A stretch of 6,630 bases of DNA from an uncultured Bacteroidales bacterium. Its GTDB lineage: Bacteria; Bacteroidota; Bacteroidia; Bacteroidales; P3. The DNA lies in contig ONOZ01000198.1 in assembly GCA_900319595.1 (NCBI GenBank), positions 1 through 6,630 on the forward strand. Direction: 5' to 3'. The position numbers and the translations under genes were made by a program. Below are positions 1-5,615 of the stretch, piece after piece (within the stretch, counting starts at the first letter, position 1; each line of letters begins with the position of its first letter). The notes under the pieces were generated by a model that did not search any database, was not told where the DNA came from, and saw only the letters and a list, made by a program, of their open reading frames with translations.

Positions 1-1
1 A

Positions 2-589
2 AGTGGGGAAAACGTTAATATCTTGGTTGTTGATACTGAGGTTTATTCTAATACGGGCGGTCAGGCAAGTAAGGCTACTCCAGTGGGGGCAATTGCTAAA
101 TTTGCAGCAAGTGGCAAACGTGTTAAGAAGAAAGACCTTGGCATGATTGCAACTACATACGGGTATGTTTATGTTGCACAGGTTGCTATTGGGGCAAATC
201 CTGCACAATACATCAAAGCATTGCGTGAGGCTGAGGCTTACGATGGTCCTTCTTTGATTATTGCTTATGCTCCTTGTATCAATCATGGTATCAAGGCAGG
301 TATGGGCAAGACTCAAGCAGAACAGAAGAAAGCTGTTGAATGCGGTTATTGGCACCTATGGAGATACAATCCAGAATTAGCAAATGAGGGCAAGAATCCA
401 TTTACTTTGGATAGTGCAGAGCCAGATTGGAGCAAGTTCCAAGCATTTATTGATGGCGAAGTAAGATACAACTCATTAAAGAAAGCATTTCCACAGGAGG
501 CTGAGGAATTATTCCGTGCGTCTGAGGAGAATGCAAAATGGCGTTACAATTCTTACAAACGTATGGCGTCAATGAGTTGGGGCGAATAA
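2..589 (+). CDS. nifJ: Pyruvate:ferredoxin (flavodoxin) oxidoreductase, C-terminal part
   Basis: This is the last 195 codons of a gene that begins before the window; the first complete codon is at base 2. The enzyme oxidatively decarboxylates pyruvate to acetyl-CoA and passes electrons to ferredoxin or flavodoxin in the cytoplasm, a central step of anaerobic metabolism. The segment opens with SGENVNILVVDTEVYSNTGG followed by QASKATP, the end of the thiamine-diphosphate/Mg-binding region of the family. The later YAPCINHG motif carries the conserved cysteine that in PFOR structures is a distal-in-sequence ligand of the [4Fe-4S] cluster near the thiamine cofactor. The end, YNSYKRMASMSWGE, is a normal family C-terminus, so the gene appears intact here. 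A strong terminator follows 16 bases after the stop, so it is the last gene of its transcript. The methionine/leucine codon at 23 is internal and not a start. Confidence 0.94.
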   Translation, partial: SGENVNILVVDTEVYSNTGGQASKATPVGAIAKFAASGKRVKKKDLGMIATTYGYVYVAQVAIGANPAQYIKALREAEAYDGPSLIIAYAPCINHGIKAGMGKTQAEQKKAVECGYWHLWRYNPELANEGKNPFTLDSAEPDWSKFQAFIDGEVRYNSLKKAFPQEAEELFRASEENAKWRYNSYKRMASMSWGE

Positions 590-605
590 CAAATAAACAA
601 AAGTA

Positions 606-643
606 AAACCTTGTTTCATTTTAACGGAACAAGGTTTTTTTTT
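606..643 (+). terminator. Rho-independent terminator after nifJ
   Basis: A 12-bp stem (606-617 with 626-637, one G-U pair) built on ACCTTGTT/GGAACAAGGT encloses an 8-base loop and runs into nine T residues (635-643). It sits 16 bases past the nifJ stop and separates nifJ from the secreted-protein gene. Confidence 0.93.
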
Positions 644-745
644 ATGTCTTCGTTTTGCTGTAAATGTCTATTTTTTGACGTTATATTTTTATTTGTAATG
701 TAGTGATATTCATATATATATATGCGTTTTTTATGTTAAAAATGT

Positions 746-775
746 TTTGTAATATAGGTACTTTTTATATCTTTG
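746..775 (+). promoter_or_regulatory. Bacteroidetes-type promoter for the T9SS-substrate gene
   Basis: TTTG at 746-749 fits the -33 element and TATCTTTG at 768-775 fits the -7 consensus TAnnTTTG, with 18 bases between. Transcription would start near 781, leaving a leader of about 27 A-rich bases before the ATG at 808. No Shine-Dalgarno sequence is visible, as is usual in this phylum. An (AT)6 run lies just upstream at 712-723. Confidence 0.8.
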
Positions 776-807
776 CAGGAGTATTTAACAAAAAACAATA
801 TAAAAAG

Positions 808-2292
808 ATGAAGAAAACAATTACAATTTTCGCGTTAGTTTGCTTATTAGCAACTACATTAAATGCTCAGTTAGGTGCAAATTTGCCGTATGAGCCAGAT
901 TTTAATCAACATCTAGAAAGAAATAAGTGGAGTTTCAGAAACCCATCGAATGATTCCTACGCAAGGTGGTATTTTGATAGTGGGTATTTATATGCTGGTT
1001 ATGATGCGGAATCAGATTATGTAGGAAAATACATTATAGAAGGATATCCTTGCGTTTCTATAGCTGAAAGATGGATAGAAACAGGTAATCATCCGAAAAT
1101 ACGCATTTCCTTTTATGTAAATATTGGTGGAGAGAGAGGAATCGAAGGGAGCGATACTTCGTATTTTGATTTTATGTCTGTTTTCTTTGTTCCCAAAGAT
1201 ACCAATTTTGCTGCTGTAACTGGCGGAAACTTGCCTTATTATCTTGGAACCCATAAAACTCCATATGAAGAAGGATTGTTGCATTTTACAGAAAGTGGTA
1301 GGATTGCAAAAGCGAATCAAGCATATAGTATAACTATTGACAATCCAAGTCCAAATTCTACTTACAAACTTGTTTTTGTTTGGCGTAATGATGCTAACCG
1401 TGGAGATGGTAAAGGAGTCCAGTTATTTAATTTAAAAGTAAAACCTGTAACGGTCTTTGATATAGAAGTTGGTGATGTTTTTGTATCAGAGCAAAACAAA
1501 AATGATGTACTTGGAGATGGTAAGGTTACCTATAATCCAGATACATACACCCTTACGTTAAACAATGTTACAACAGATTACCTAAATTTTAATGCTGCAG
1601 ATGACCCTCAAGTATATAAAGTTGTTATAGCACCTATTAAGTTAGAATTGCAAGGTACAAATAATATTGGAACTATTTCTTATGAAGGTAAAAGCAGCAC
1701 CAGTGCTTCTAATAAGCTTACGATAAAAGGAAATGGCTCTCTAAATTTAAATAGTTTTGGTATAGGTATTACTAATGGAACACTGAATATTGAAGATTGT
1801 GATATATCTGTCAATACTTCTTGGGCAGGAATAGAGGGATGGAATGGTGCCAAGCTTAACATAAATAAAGCTAATGTAACGGTTAATAGTTCTTCTAGTT
1901 TTGCAATAGGTTCTTTTGCAGACATAACGTTGAATAATGTATCAGTAATAGAACCACAAGGTTATCAAATAGCAGCAGATGATGATGGTGACAAATATTT
2001 CTTTAATTCAGATGGAACCAAAGCAAAAACAGTTAAAATACAGAAAACGGATTCAGGTATAGAAGGTATTGCAGACAATGGTAAAGAAATAAATCTTTAT
2101 CCAAATCCAGCAAAAAACTTCGTAGAAATAGATGGAGCGAATAAAGATGATGTTGTTGTGGTAGTTGATTATATGGGAAGAAAAGTTTTGGAGCAAAAAC
2201 TTATAAACAATACTCTTAACATTCAGTCTTTACCAAAAGGAATCTATGTTGTTAAGGTATCTGAAAATATTCAAAAGTTGGTGGTTGAATAA
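808..2292 (+). CDS. Secreted protein with T9SS type A C-terminal sorting domain
   Basis: This is a 494-residue exported protein. I place the start at 808 rather than at 703: the 808 start gives a clean signal peptide, MKKTITIFALVCLLATTLNA (cleavage before Q21), and lies just after the promoter, while 703 lies upstream of the promoter. Residues about 22-215 are an aromatic-rich, beta-type N-terminal region I cannot assign, resembling jelly-roll or adhesin-like modules in composition. From V216 a module begins with IEVGDVFVS..N..DVLGDGKV.YNPDTYTLTLNN, a pattern common in Bacteroidetes surface proteins annotated as carbohydrate-binding domain-containing; it continues as Asn/Ser-rich beta repeats to about residue 405. 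The last 70 residues (NLYPNPAKN around 429-437, then YMGRKVLEQ and LPKGIYVVKV) are a classical T9SS type A sorting domain, which directs passage across the outer membrane and is normally cleaved. It is monocistronic. Ligand and role are unknown. Confidence 0.9.
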   Translation: MKKTITIFALVCLLATTLNAQLGANLPYEPDFNQHLERNKWSFRNPSNDSYARWYFDSGYLYAGYDAESDYVGKYIIEGYPCVSIAERWIETGNHPKIRISFYVNIGGERGIEGSDTSYFDFMSVFFVPKDTNFAAVTGGNLPYYLGTHKTPYEEGLLHFTESGRIAKANQAYSITIDNPSPNSTYKLVFVWRNDANRGDGKGVQLFNLKVKPVTVFDIEVGDVFVSEQNKNDVLGDGKVTYNPDTYTLTLNNVTTDYLNFNAADDPQVYKVVIAPIKLELQGTNNIGTISYEGKSSTSASNKLTIKGNGSLNLNSFGIGITNGTLNIEDCDISVNTSWAGIEGWNGAKLNINKANVTVNSSSSFAIGSFADITLNNVSVIEPQGYQIAADDDGDKYFFNSDGTKAKTVKIQKTDSGIEGIADNGKEINLYPNPAKNFVEIDGANKDDVVVVVDYMGRKVLEQKLINNTLNIQSLPKGIYVVKVSENIQKLVVE

Positions 2293-2317
2293 AATATAGT
2301 TATTATTTGATATAAGT

Positions 2318-2354
2318 AGCCTACGTTTTAAAAAAGTGTCGTAGGCTTTTTTTT
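2318..2354 (+). terminator. Rho-independent terminator after the T9SS-substrate gene
   Basis: AGCCTACG (2318-2325) pairs with CGTAGGCT (2340-2347), giving an 8-bp perfect stem with a 14-base loop, followed by eight T residues (2347-2354). It lies 25 bases after the stop codon. Confidence 0.88.
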
Positions 2355-2386
2355 ATTCTTTTATGTACACAAAAGTAATAAAATAT

Positions 2387-2418
2387 AAAAAAGTCCGTTA
2401 CTTAATTGTAGCGAACTT
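2387..2418 (-). terminator. Rho-independent terminator of the HARE-HTH gene (minus strand)
   Basis: Read on the minus strand, AAGTTCGCTAC (2418-2408) pairs with GTAACGGACTT (2401-2391) around an ATTAA-type 6-base loop, with one G-U pair and one mismatch, and continues into a run of T (2392-2387 as A on the plus strand). It begins 19 bases past the stop codon at 2438. With the terminator at 2318-2354 it forms a back-to-back convergent pair. Confidence 0.8.
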
Positions 2419-2437
2419 CTCTTAGAAGTAATAAATA

Positions 2438-3352
2438 TTATATAATATTTTTATCTTTTACATATTTTACCATCTCACTATTATCAAAGACAGGGTCGTA
2501 TGTACTCTTGACTTTTTTTAATTGATAATCTTCGTTGATTGAATCAATAAATTTTTTAAAATCTTCATTGTTTTTGCTTAGACGATTGATAGTATCCCAA
2601 TCTATATTACTCTTTCTTTGGGCAGAAATAAGGATTTCGCTCTGAGATATATTCTCAGCATTAAGCTTTATAAATCCTATACCAAAAGCATTGTTCAATC
2701 TTCTCATTTCGTCCATTAACTCTGATTCTTTCTTGTATTTTAAAGCGACAAGATAACCTTCGTTCGCCCAAGAAGAATTTGAAACTGCCTGAAAGAAATA
2801 CTCTCTTAGATTTGTTTCATCAACTTCTTTTTTCATTTCAAAGGAAAACAACTTTAAAACGCTTTCAGAAAAATTGTCTATGATTTGCATCGTAGATTCT
2901 TCAAAGTCATCAAAAGGAAAATATACTCCAACAATATCTGGGTGCAACCATTTATTTTTACCCTTAGTGTGTTTACTACTTACTTCATGATGAATTGTTT
3001 TAGTGTAACAGCGGAAGTGAGGATTACCATGAGTATATTTCACAAGTAGCGGATGTAAATCCCTTTCGCTGAAAGGTTCTTTCTCTGGTTTTGGTGCGAT
3101 AGGAGGAGTAACTGGTTTGACGAGTTCTTTAAGACTATACTTACCTTTGGAGGTACGTACAAATATACTATTACCTTTTTTTATATTAGTACCCAATTGC
3201 GACACAATCGAGGCACACGGAGTTTTGCCTTTCGTTTTTAGTTTGGACTGAAAACCATATTCTTTAGACTTATCCCAAATTTCCTTTGCAGTTAAAGGTG
3301 TTTTCGCTTCTTTAAGTGTGTCCTCTACAAGTTTCAAAAATGTATAATCCAT
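2438..3352 (-). CDS. HARE-HTH domain protein with PD-(D/E)xK-like C-terminal domain (HrgA/COG2958-like)
   Basis: This is a 304-residue protein. Residues about 3-76 form a HARE-HTH winged-helix domain (TFLKLVEDTLKEAKTPLTAKEIW, later TPCASIVSQLGTNIKKGN and F.RTSKGKYSL), a module that occurs in restriction endonucleases, ASXL-type chromatin proteins and RNA polymerase delta, and is proposed to read DNA and its modification state. A Pro/Lys-rich linker (about 79-93) leads to a second domain. Its HPDIVGV (D139), FSFEMKK (E172, K174) and following FFQAVSNSSWA helix (Q188) fit the order of a PD-(D/E)xK nuclease core; this is my inference from motif order. The layout resembles COG2958 proteins, some annotated HrgA after the Helicobacter pylori restriction-replacing gene. 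It is transcribed alone from a -7 box at 3385-3392 and lies immediately beside the R-M cassette, which fits a DNA-defence role, although it has its own promoter and terminator. Substrate and activity are not known. Confidence 0.8.
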   Translation of the reverse strand: MDYTFLKLVEDTLKEAKTPLTAKEIWDKSKEYGFQSKLKTKGKTPCASIVSQLGTNIKKGNSIFVRTSKGKYSLKELVKPVTPPIAPKPEKEPFSERDLHPLLVKYTHGNPHFRCYTKTIHHEVSSKHTKGKNKWLHPDIVGVYFPFDDFEESTMQIIDNFSESVLKLFSFEMKKEVDETNLREYFFQAVSNSSWANEGYLVALKYKKESELMDEMRRLNNAFGIGFIKLNAENISQSEILISAQRKSNIDWDTINRLSKNNEDFKKFIDSINEDYQLKKVKSTYDPVFDNSEMVKYVKDKNII

Positions 3353-3384
3353 AATTTTTTTTTAGAATTATCTTATTGCAGTTG

Positions 3385-3392
3385 CAAAGGTA
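3385..3392 (-). promoter_or_regulatory. -7 box for the HARE-HTH gene (minus strand)
   Basis: The minus strand reads TACCTTTG here, an exact match to TAnnTTTG, followed by CA as in many Bacteroidetes starts. It predicts a start near 3378 and a leader of about 25 bases before the ATG at 3352. No good -33 TTTG is visible upstream, so the call rests on the -7 box and its position. Confidence 0.6.
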
Positions 3393-3428
3393 GTAATAAT
3401 TTTTTAGATATGTAAGGTTTGAATATGA

Positions 3429-3486
3429 AAAATTATAAATATTCCAAATGTTTATTGTATAGTATTGGAAAAATACTTAACTTTGC
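3429..3486 (+). repeat. 58-bp direct repeat, left copy
   Basis: This stretch matches 5616-5673 at 56 of 58 positions (differences at 3450 G/T and 3481 C/T) with no gap; the copies are 2187 bp apart. Identity drops sharply at both edges, though weaker similarity and shared TTGCA/TTTGAA motifs continue to the left as far as 3375 (5562). The repeat contains a TTCCAA-N17-TTGGAA dyad (3442-3447 and 3465-3470) and a full plus-strand promoter. Together the two copies enclose the R-M genes. Confidence 0.95.
3455..3485 (+). promoter_or_regulatory. Promoter-like sequence in the left repeat copy, pointing at the R-M operon antisense
   Basis: TTG at 3455-3457 and TAACTTTG at 3478-3485 (TAnnTTTG) are separated by 20 bases, the same arrangement as the mreB promoter copy at 5642-5672. 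No plus-strand gene follows; a transcript starting near 3492 would cross the 22-bp iterons and then run antisense to the endonuclease gene. Confidence 0.55.
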
Positions 3487-3540
3487 CCCAAAAAGTAACA
3501 ATATTTATCATTATTATATACTAATTTATTATTATTCGTA

Positions 3541-3621
3541 GGTAATTGATTTACCATGCTATGATAACTTATCTACCAATGCAAAATAAATCATTTATTA
3601 CGGCTTGGTAAATCATTTACC
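3541..3621. repeat. Four palindromic 15-mers at a 22-bp period (iteron/operator array)
   Basis: Units begin at 3541, 3563, 3585 and 3607: GGTAATTGATTTACC, GATAACTTATCTACC, AATAAATCATTTATT and GGTAAATCATTTACC. Each is an approximate or exact dyad around its central base (3548, 3570, 3592, 3614), separated by unrelated 7-base spacers. The last unit extends to a perfect 9-bp-arm palindrome, TTGGTAAATCATTTACCAA, at 3605-3623. The exact 22-bp pitch (about two helical turns) places all dyads on one face of the DNA. A nearly pure A/T stretch (3497-3537) flanks it on the left. It could be a cooperative operator for a dimeric regulator or an iteron cluster of a mobile replicon remnant; the binding protein is unknown. 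The rest of the 3353-3737 gap holds no gene that I can see. Confidence 0.75.
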
Positions 3622-3680
3622 AAAAGAAAATATTTTTTGGTAATAACAATTTATTGAAATACAATCACATAGAAATACAA

Positions 3681-3723
3681 TAAAACGAAACCTAGATAAA
3701 AATGTAAGCGTATCTATTAGGTT
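3681..3723 (-). terminator. Weak terminator-like hairpin after the endonuclease gene (minus strand)
   Basis: On the minus strand AACCTA (3723-3718 region) pairs with TAGGTT (3694-3689), extended by GAT/ATC with a small bulge, and is followed by TCGTTTTA. The loop is long and the T tract short, so this is only a plausible end for the M-R transcript. Confidence 0.35.
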
Positions 3724-3737
3724 ATGATTTAATAATA

Positions 3738-4334
3738 TTATACCATTATCTGCTTTCGCTTGGAAACATTATCAAGACTTTGTTTTGTTATATCTGCATG
3801 TTTTGTCTTTATTTCCAATGGCCAATCTGCTCCTTGTTCTTGTATATTCCATTTAGGATAAATACCATTTTCCTGTTCTAAAAAATCTTTTATACAGCAC
3901 TCTTCCAAAAGTTTATAACTTAAAGATGCATTAGTAACCACGTGCAGACCTTTTAATCCTTTAACTTTTGCAGTAAAGTTCTCTTGATATATCATATATA
4001 TTTCTATTCTATGTCCTTGTGTTATAGTATAAAATAGAAAATACCACACTCCAAAACTTCTAATTGATGGTCTGCCCTTTATTCCCCCGTCTTGGTAGAT
4101 TCTTAATGTTCCTTTCATTCCACCTTTATCTTGTGAGCCTCCAATTTTATAGATTTCTCCATCTACTACTATCAAATAGACCCTTGCAACATTATCTGTT
4201 AATATACTTTGAGGTAAGATTTTCCCATATTCATCTTGGATTCGTGCTAGATACTTAAAAGCAAGTTTTGTACCTCTGCCGTCCCAACTTACCTCTGCAA
4301 TTTTAAAAGCAGTTTTTACGTCCTCTATTCTCAT
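3738..4334 (-). CDS. Probable type II restriction endonuclease of the GIY-YIG superfamily
   Basis: This 198-residue protein would cut unmodified DNA at the site protected by the upstream methyltransferase. The motifs follow GIY-YIG order: RVYLIVVDGEIYKIGGS (Y53, Y62-K-I-G65, in place of GIY...YIG), a following GTLRIY with R78 in the position of the catalytic arginine, then KLLEECCIKDF, which matches the ALxLExxxIK helix known from UvrC and places E144 as the metal-binding glutamate, and finally YPKWN with N163 as the terminal asparagine. The length fits small type II enzymes of this superfamily such as the Eco29kI and Hpy188I groups, but I see no close match to either. Its ATG overlaps the methyltransferase stop by four bases (ATGA), so it is translationally coupled and made after the methyltransferase, a sensible order for safe establishment. 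A basic tail (KRKQIMV) ends the protein. Specificity is not readable from sequence; the alternative is a non-restriction GIY-YIG nuclease. Confidence 0.75.
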   Translation of the reverse strand: MRIEDVKTAFKIAEVSWDGRGTKLAFKYLARIQDEYGKILPQSILTDNVARVYLIVVDGEIYKIGGSQDKGGMKGTLRIYQDGGIKGRPSIRSFGVWYFLFYTITQGHRIEIYMIYQENFTAKVKGLKGLHVVTNASLSYKLLEECCIKDFLEQENGIYPKWNIQEQGADWPLEIKTKHADITKQSLDNVSKRKQIMV

Positions 4335-5290
4335 AATATACGCTCTCCTATAATTAATAATTCGTGCGAGGATTTTATGTTTGTATTATCAAAATCTCTT
4401 TCCAACCTATTCTTACCTATTCTTGTTTCACCTTGTCCCATAGTGTATTGCCACTTTATCTCTTTGATTTCAAAATCTTTATAAGCCTCTCTTACAAAAG
4501 AACAATCATTATACGACAAGATAAAACCGCCCTTATGTTCTTTTAAAAGGTCTGCGAGTTTTTCGTGCTTAAAGCCATTGTGATGTATTGGAAAATTTCT
4601 CATAGGATAGATGCCTTTGAACATCCTACTATCTCCATCTAAATAATATGGAGGGTCTAAATAGAGAAAATTATTTCTATGTATAGGGAGAGATTCCTCA
4701 AAACTTTTACAATATACCCTCAAATTGGTTATATTAAAATCTCGTACTTTTTCAATTGTCTTTAAATATCTATCTTTATTTGTGTATATAGAAGACATCC
4801 AACCAAGAAATCCTGGACCATAACTTAATTGCATATTATAATAGTAATAAGTTGCTGCCTCTAAATTGTCTAATCCATTATCGTAGCCGTCAATTTTATT
4901 CCAATGTTGTTTTAGAATATTTTTGATTCTCTCATATTCTTCCTTTGTAGGTTCTAAGGCAAGAAGTTTTTGGTAAAGTAATTGTGGATTGTTTATTTGC
5001 ACTTGCCAATAATTGACTAATAAATCAAATATGTCGTATGCAATAACTTCTATTTGTAGTTCTTTAGCTAAGGCTATTTCTATAGACCCACCACCAATGA
5101 ATGGACTTACTATTTTTGTAATATTTTTAGGTATCAATTCAATAATATTACCTACAGCAAGGGATTTGCCTCCTCCATAACGTAAAGGTGATGCGGTATA
5201 TCGTTTATAGTTTCCTTTCGTTCCTTTTAGTTTTTGTAAGAACGCCTCTTTTTTGCTAACTTCGAATGATTCGTCTTTTTTATTTTTCAT
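4331..5290 (-). CDS. D12-class (Dam-type) DNA N6-adenine methyltransferase
   Basis: This 319-residue enzyme transfers methyl groups from S-adenosylmethionine to the N6 of adenine in DNA. Motifs appear in alpha-class order: motif X SPLRYGGGKS (34-43), motif I SPFIGGGSIEI (62-72) for SAM binding, an acidic D86 after IEVIAY (motif II), a target-recognition region between about 95 and 200, and the catalytic motif IV LYLDPPYY with DPPY at 212-215. Length is normal for the D12 family. Motif X reads RYGGGK rather than the KWAGGK of E. coli Dam, so site specificity need not be GATC. The start at 5290 is the only Met before motif X; the Lys-rich first 30 residues are extra to the core. It is the first gene of a two-gene operon with the nuclease gene (4-bp overlap). 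Its leader, if it starts at the -7 box at 5573-5580, is about 275 bases long and contains the inverted-repeat element at 5367-5531. Confidence 0.93.
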   Translation of the reverse strand: MKNKKDESFEVSKKEAFLQKLKGTKGNYKRYTASPLRYGGGKSLAVGNIIELIPKNITKIVSPFIGGGSIEIALAKELQIEVIAYDIFDLLVNYWQVQINNPQLLYQKLLALEPTKEEYERIKNILKQHWNKIDGYDNGLDNLEAATYYYYNMQLSYGPGFLGWMSSIYTNKDRYLKTIEKVRDFNITNLRVYCKSFEESLPIHRNNFLYLDPPYYLDGDSRMFKGIYPMRNFPIHHNGFKHEKLADLLKEHKGGFILSYNDCSFVREAYKDFEIKEIKWQYTMGQGETRIGKNRLERDFDNTNIKSSHELLIIGERIL

Positions 5291-5315
5291 TAAAATTGAT
5301 AGTTATGCATAAACT
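5290..5315 (-). promoter_or_regulatory. Leader palindrome and six-codon upstream ORF abutting the methyltransferase start
   Basis: On the minus strand TAGTTTATGCATAACTA is nearly palindromic, with the exact core TTATGCATAA at 5303-5312; as RNA it can fold as UAGUU/AACUA just ahead of the gene. Within it an ATG (5310) opens MHNYQF followed by TAA, whose last A is the first base of the methyltransferase ATG (TAATG). This allows termination-reinitiation coupling or an operator for autoregulation. Function is inferred from position only. Confidence 0.35.
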
Positions 5316-5358
5316 ACCAATCGTTTATGAAATAGAGAGAATAAATAAGGTGCTTAAT

Positions 5359-5487
5359 TTATCTACTCGTATTCAGGTAAAGCCTCGGAGAAATACCTCT
5401 ATTCCAATAGATGAATTCAACACCAGAAGATGTTAATTCTTTATATGGAATAGTCGCGTAGTTATAAAACTTTGCCTGAACATTCAT
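5359..5487 (-). CDS. Possible 42-residue small protein, doubtful
   Basis: An ATG at 5487 opens a 42-codon frame, MNVQAKFYNYATIPYKEL followed by a Trp/Tyr-containing stretch and ending LYLNTSR. A stop codon lies directly before the ATG, so no longer version exists. It is not a family I recognise and is too short for a typical R-M controller (C) protein. It runs through the inverted-repeat element, which it would constrain in an unusual way. It may be a leader peptide of the M-R operon or simply a chance frame. Confidence 0.2.
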   Translation of the reverse strand: MNVQAKFYNYATIPYKELTSSGVEFIYWNRGISPRLYLNTSR

Positions 5488-5531
5488 TTCATTTTTCAAA
5501 AATAAGTTTCCGAGGCTTATTTTGAATACGA
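5367..5531 (+). ncRNA. Candidate structured RNA element (nested inverted repeats) upstream of the methyltransferase gene
   Basis: The outer helix pairs 5367-5391 with 5507-5531: TCGTATTCA/TGAATACGA, two G-U pairs, a 2x2 internal loop, then AAGCCTCGG/CCGAGGCTT and three more pairs (one G-U), 23 pairs over 25 positions. Inside, CTATTCCA (5399-5406) pairs with TGGAATAG (5446-5453), and within that GAATT-c-AACA (5413-5422) pairs with TGTTAATTC (5431-5439) around an 8-base loop. A competing 11-bp helix pairs TTCAGGTAAAG (5372-5382) with CTTTGCCTGAA (5470-5480), using the same 5' strand as the outer helix. All four wobble positions are G-U on the plus strand and would be A-C on the minus strand, favouring a plus-strand RNA. 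No plus-strand promoter or strong terminator is evident. I do not recognise a family; it may instead act in the leader of the M-R operon. Confidence 0.5.
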
Positions 5532-5572
5532 AATAATAGTTAATGCTTATTTTACTGCACTATTGCAAATTG

Positions 5573-5580
5573 CAAAATTA
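5573..5580 (-). promoter_or_regulatory. -7 box likely driving the M-R operon (minus strand)
   Basis: The minus strand reads TAATTTTG followed by CA, matching TAnnTTTG. It occupies the position that corresponds to the HARE-HTH gene's -7 box (3385-3392) relative to the 58-bp repeat. It predicts a start near 5566. No convincing -33 element is seen at the right spacing. Confidence 0.45.
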
Positions 5581-5615
5581 TAGATTTTTTTCCAAACCCC
5601 TATGATTTGAAGGAG

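Noticed and set aside
712..723. (AT)6 run as a phase-variable tract
   Set aside because: It is short and lies upstream of the -33 element without sitting in the promoter spacer or a coding frame.
703..807. A 35-codon N-terminal extension of the T9SS-substrate gene
   Set aside because: It lies upstream of and across the promoter at 746-775 and would bury a textbook signal peptide that begins at 808.
1012..1925. Minus-strand frames of 102 and 81 codons within the T9SS-substrate gene
   Set aside because: Both are shadows of the well-supported plus-strand gene and show no domain or plausible start context.
3541..3621. CRISPR array
   Set aside because: Units are palindromic 15-mers with 7-base gaps and diverge from one another; CRISPR repeats and spacers are longer and repeats near-identical.
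4064..4546. Plus-strand frames of 64 and 60 codons over the endonuclease and methyltransferase genes
   Set aside because: They are antisense shadows; composition is that of reversed coding sequence and no motif is seen.
5367..5531. Known RNA families: tmRNA, SRP RNA, RNase P RNA, 6S RNA, retron msr-msd
   Set aside because: None of the signature sequences is present (no CCA end or tag frame, no SRP tetraloop domain), the 6S-like rod is very asymmetric, and no reverse transcriptase gene is nearby. A 6S-like relation cannot be excluded without a covariance search.
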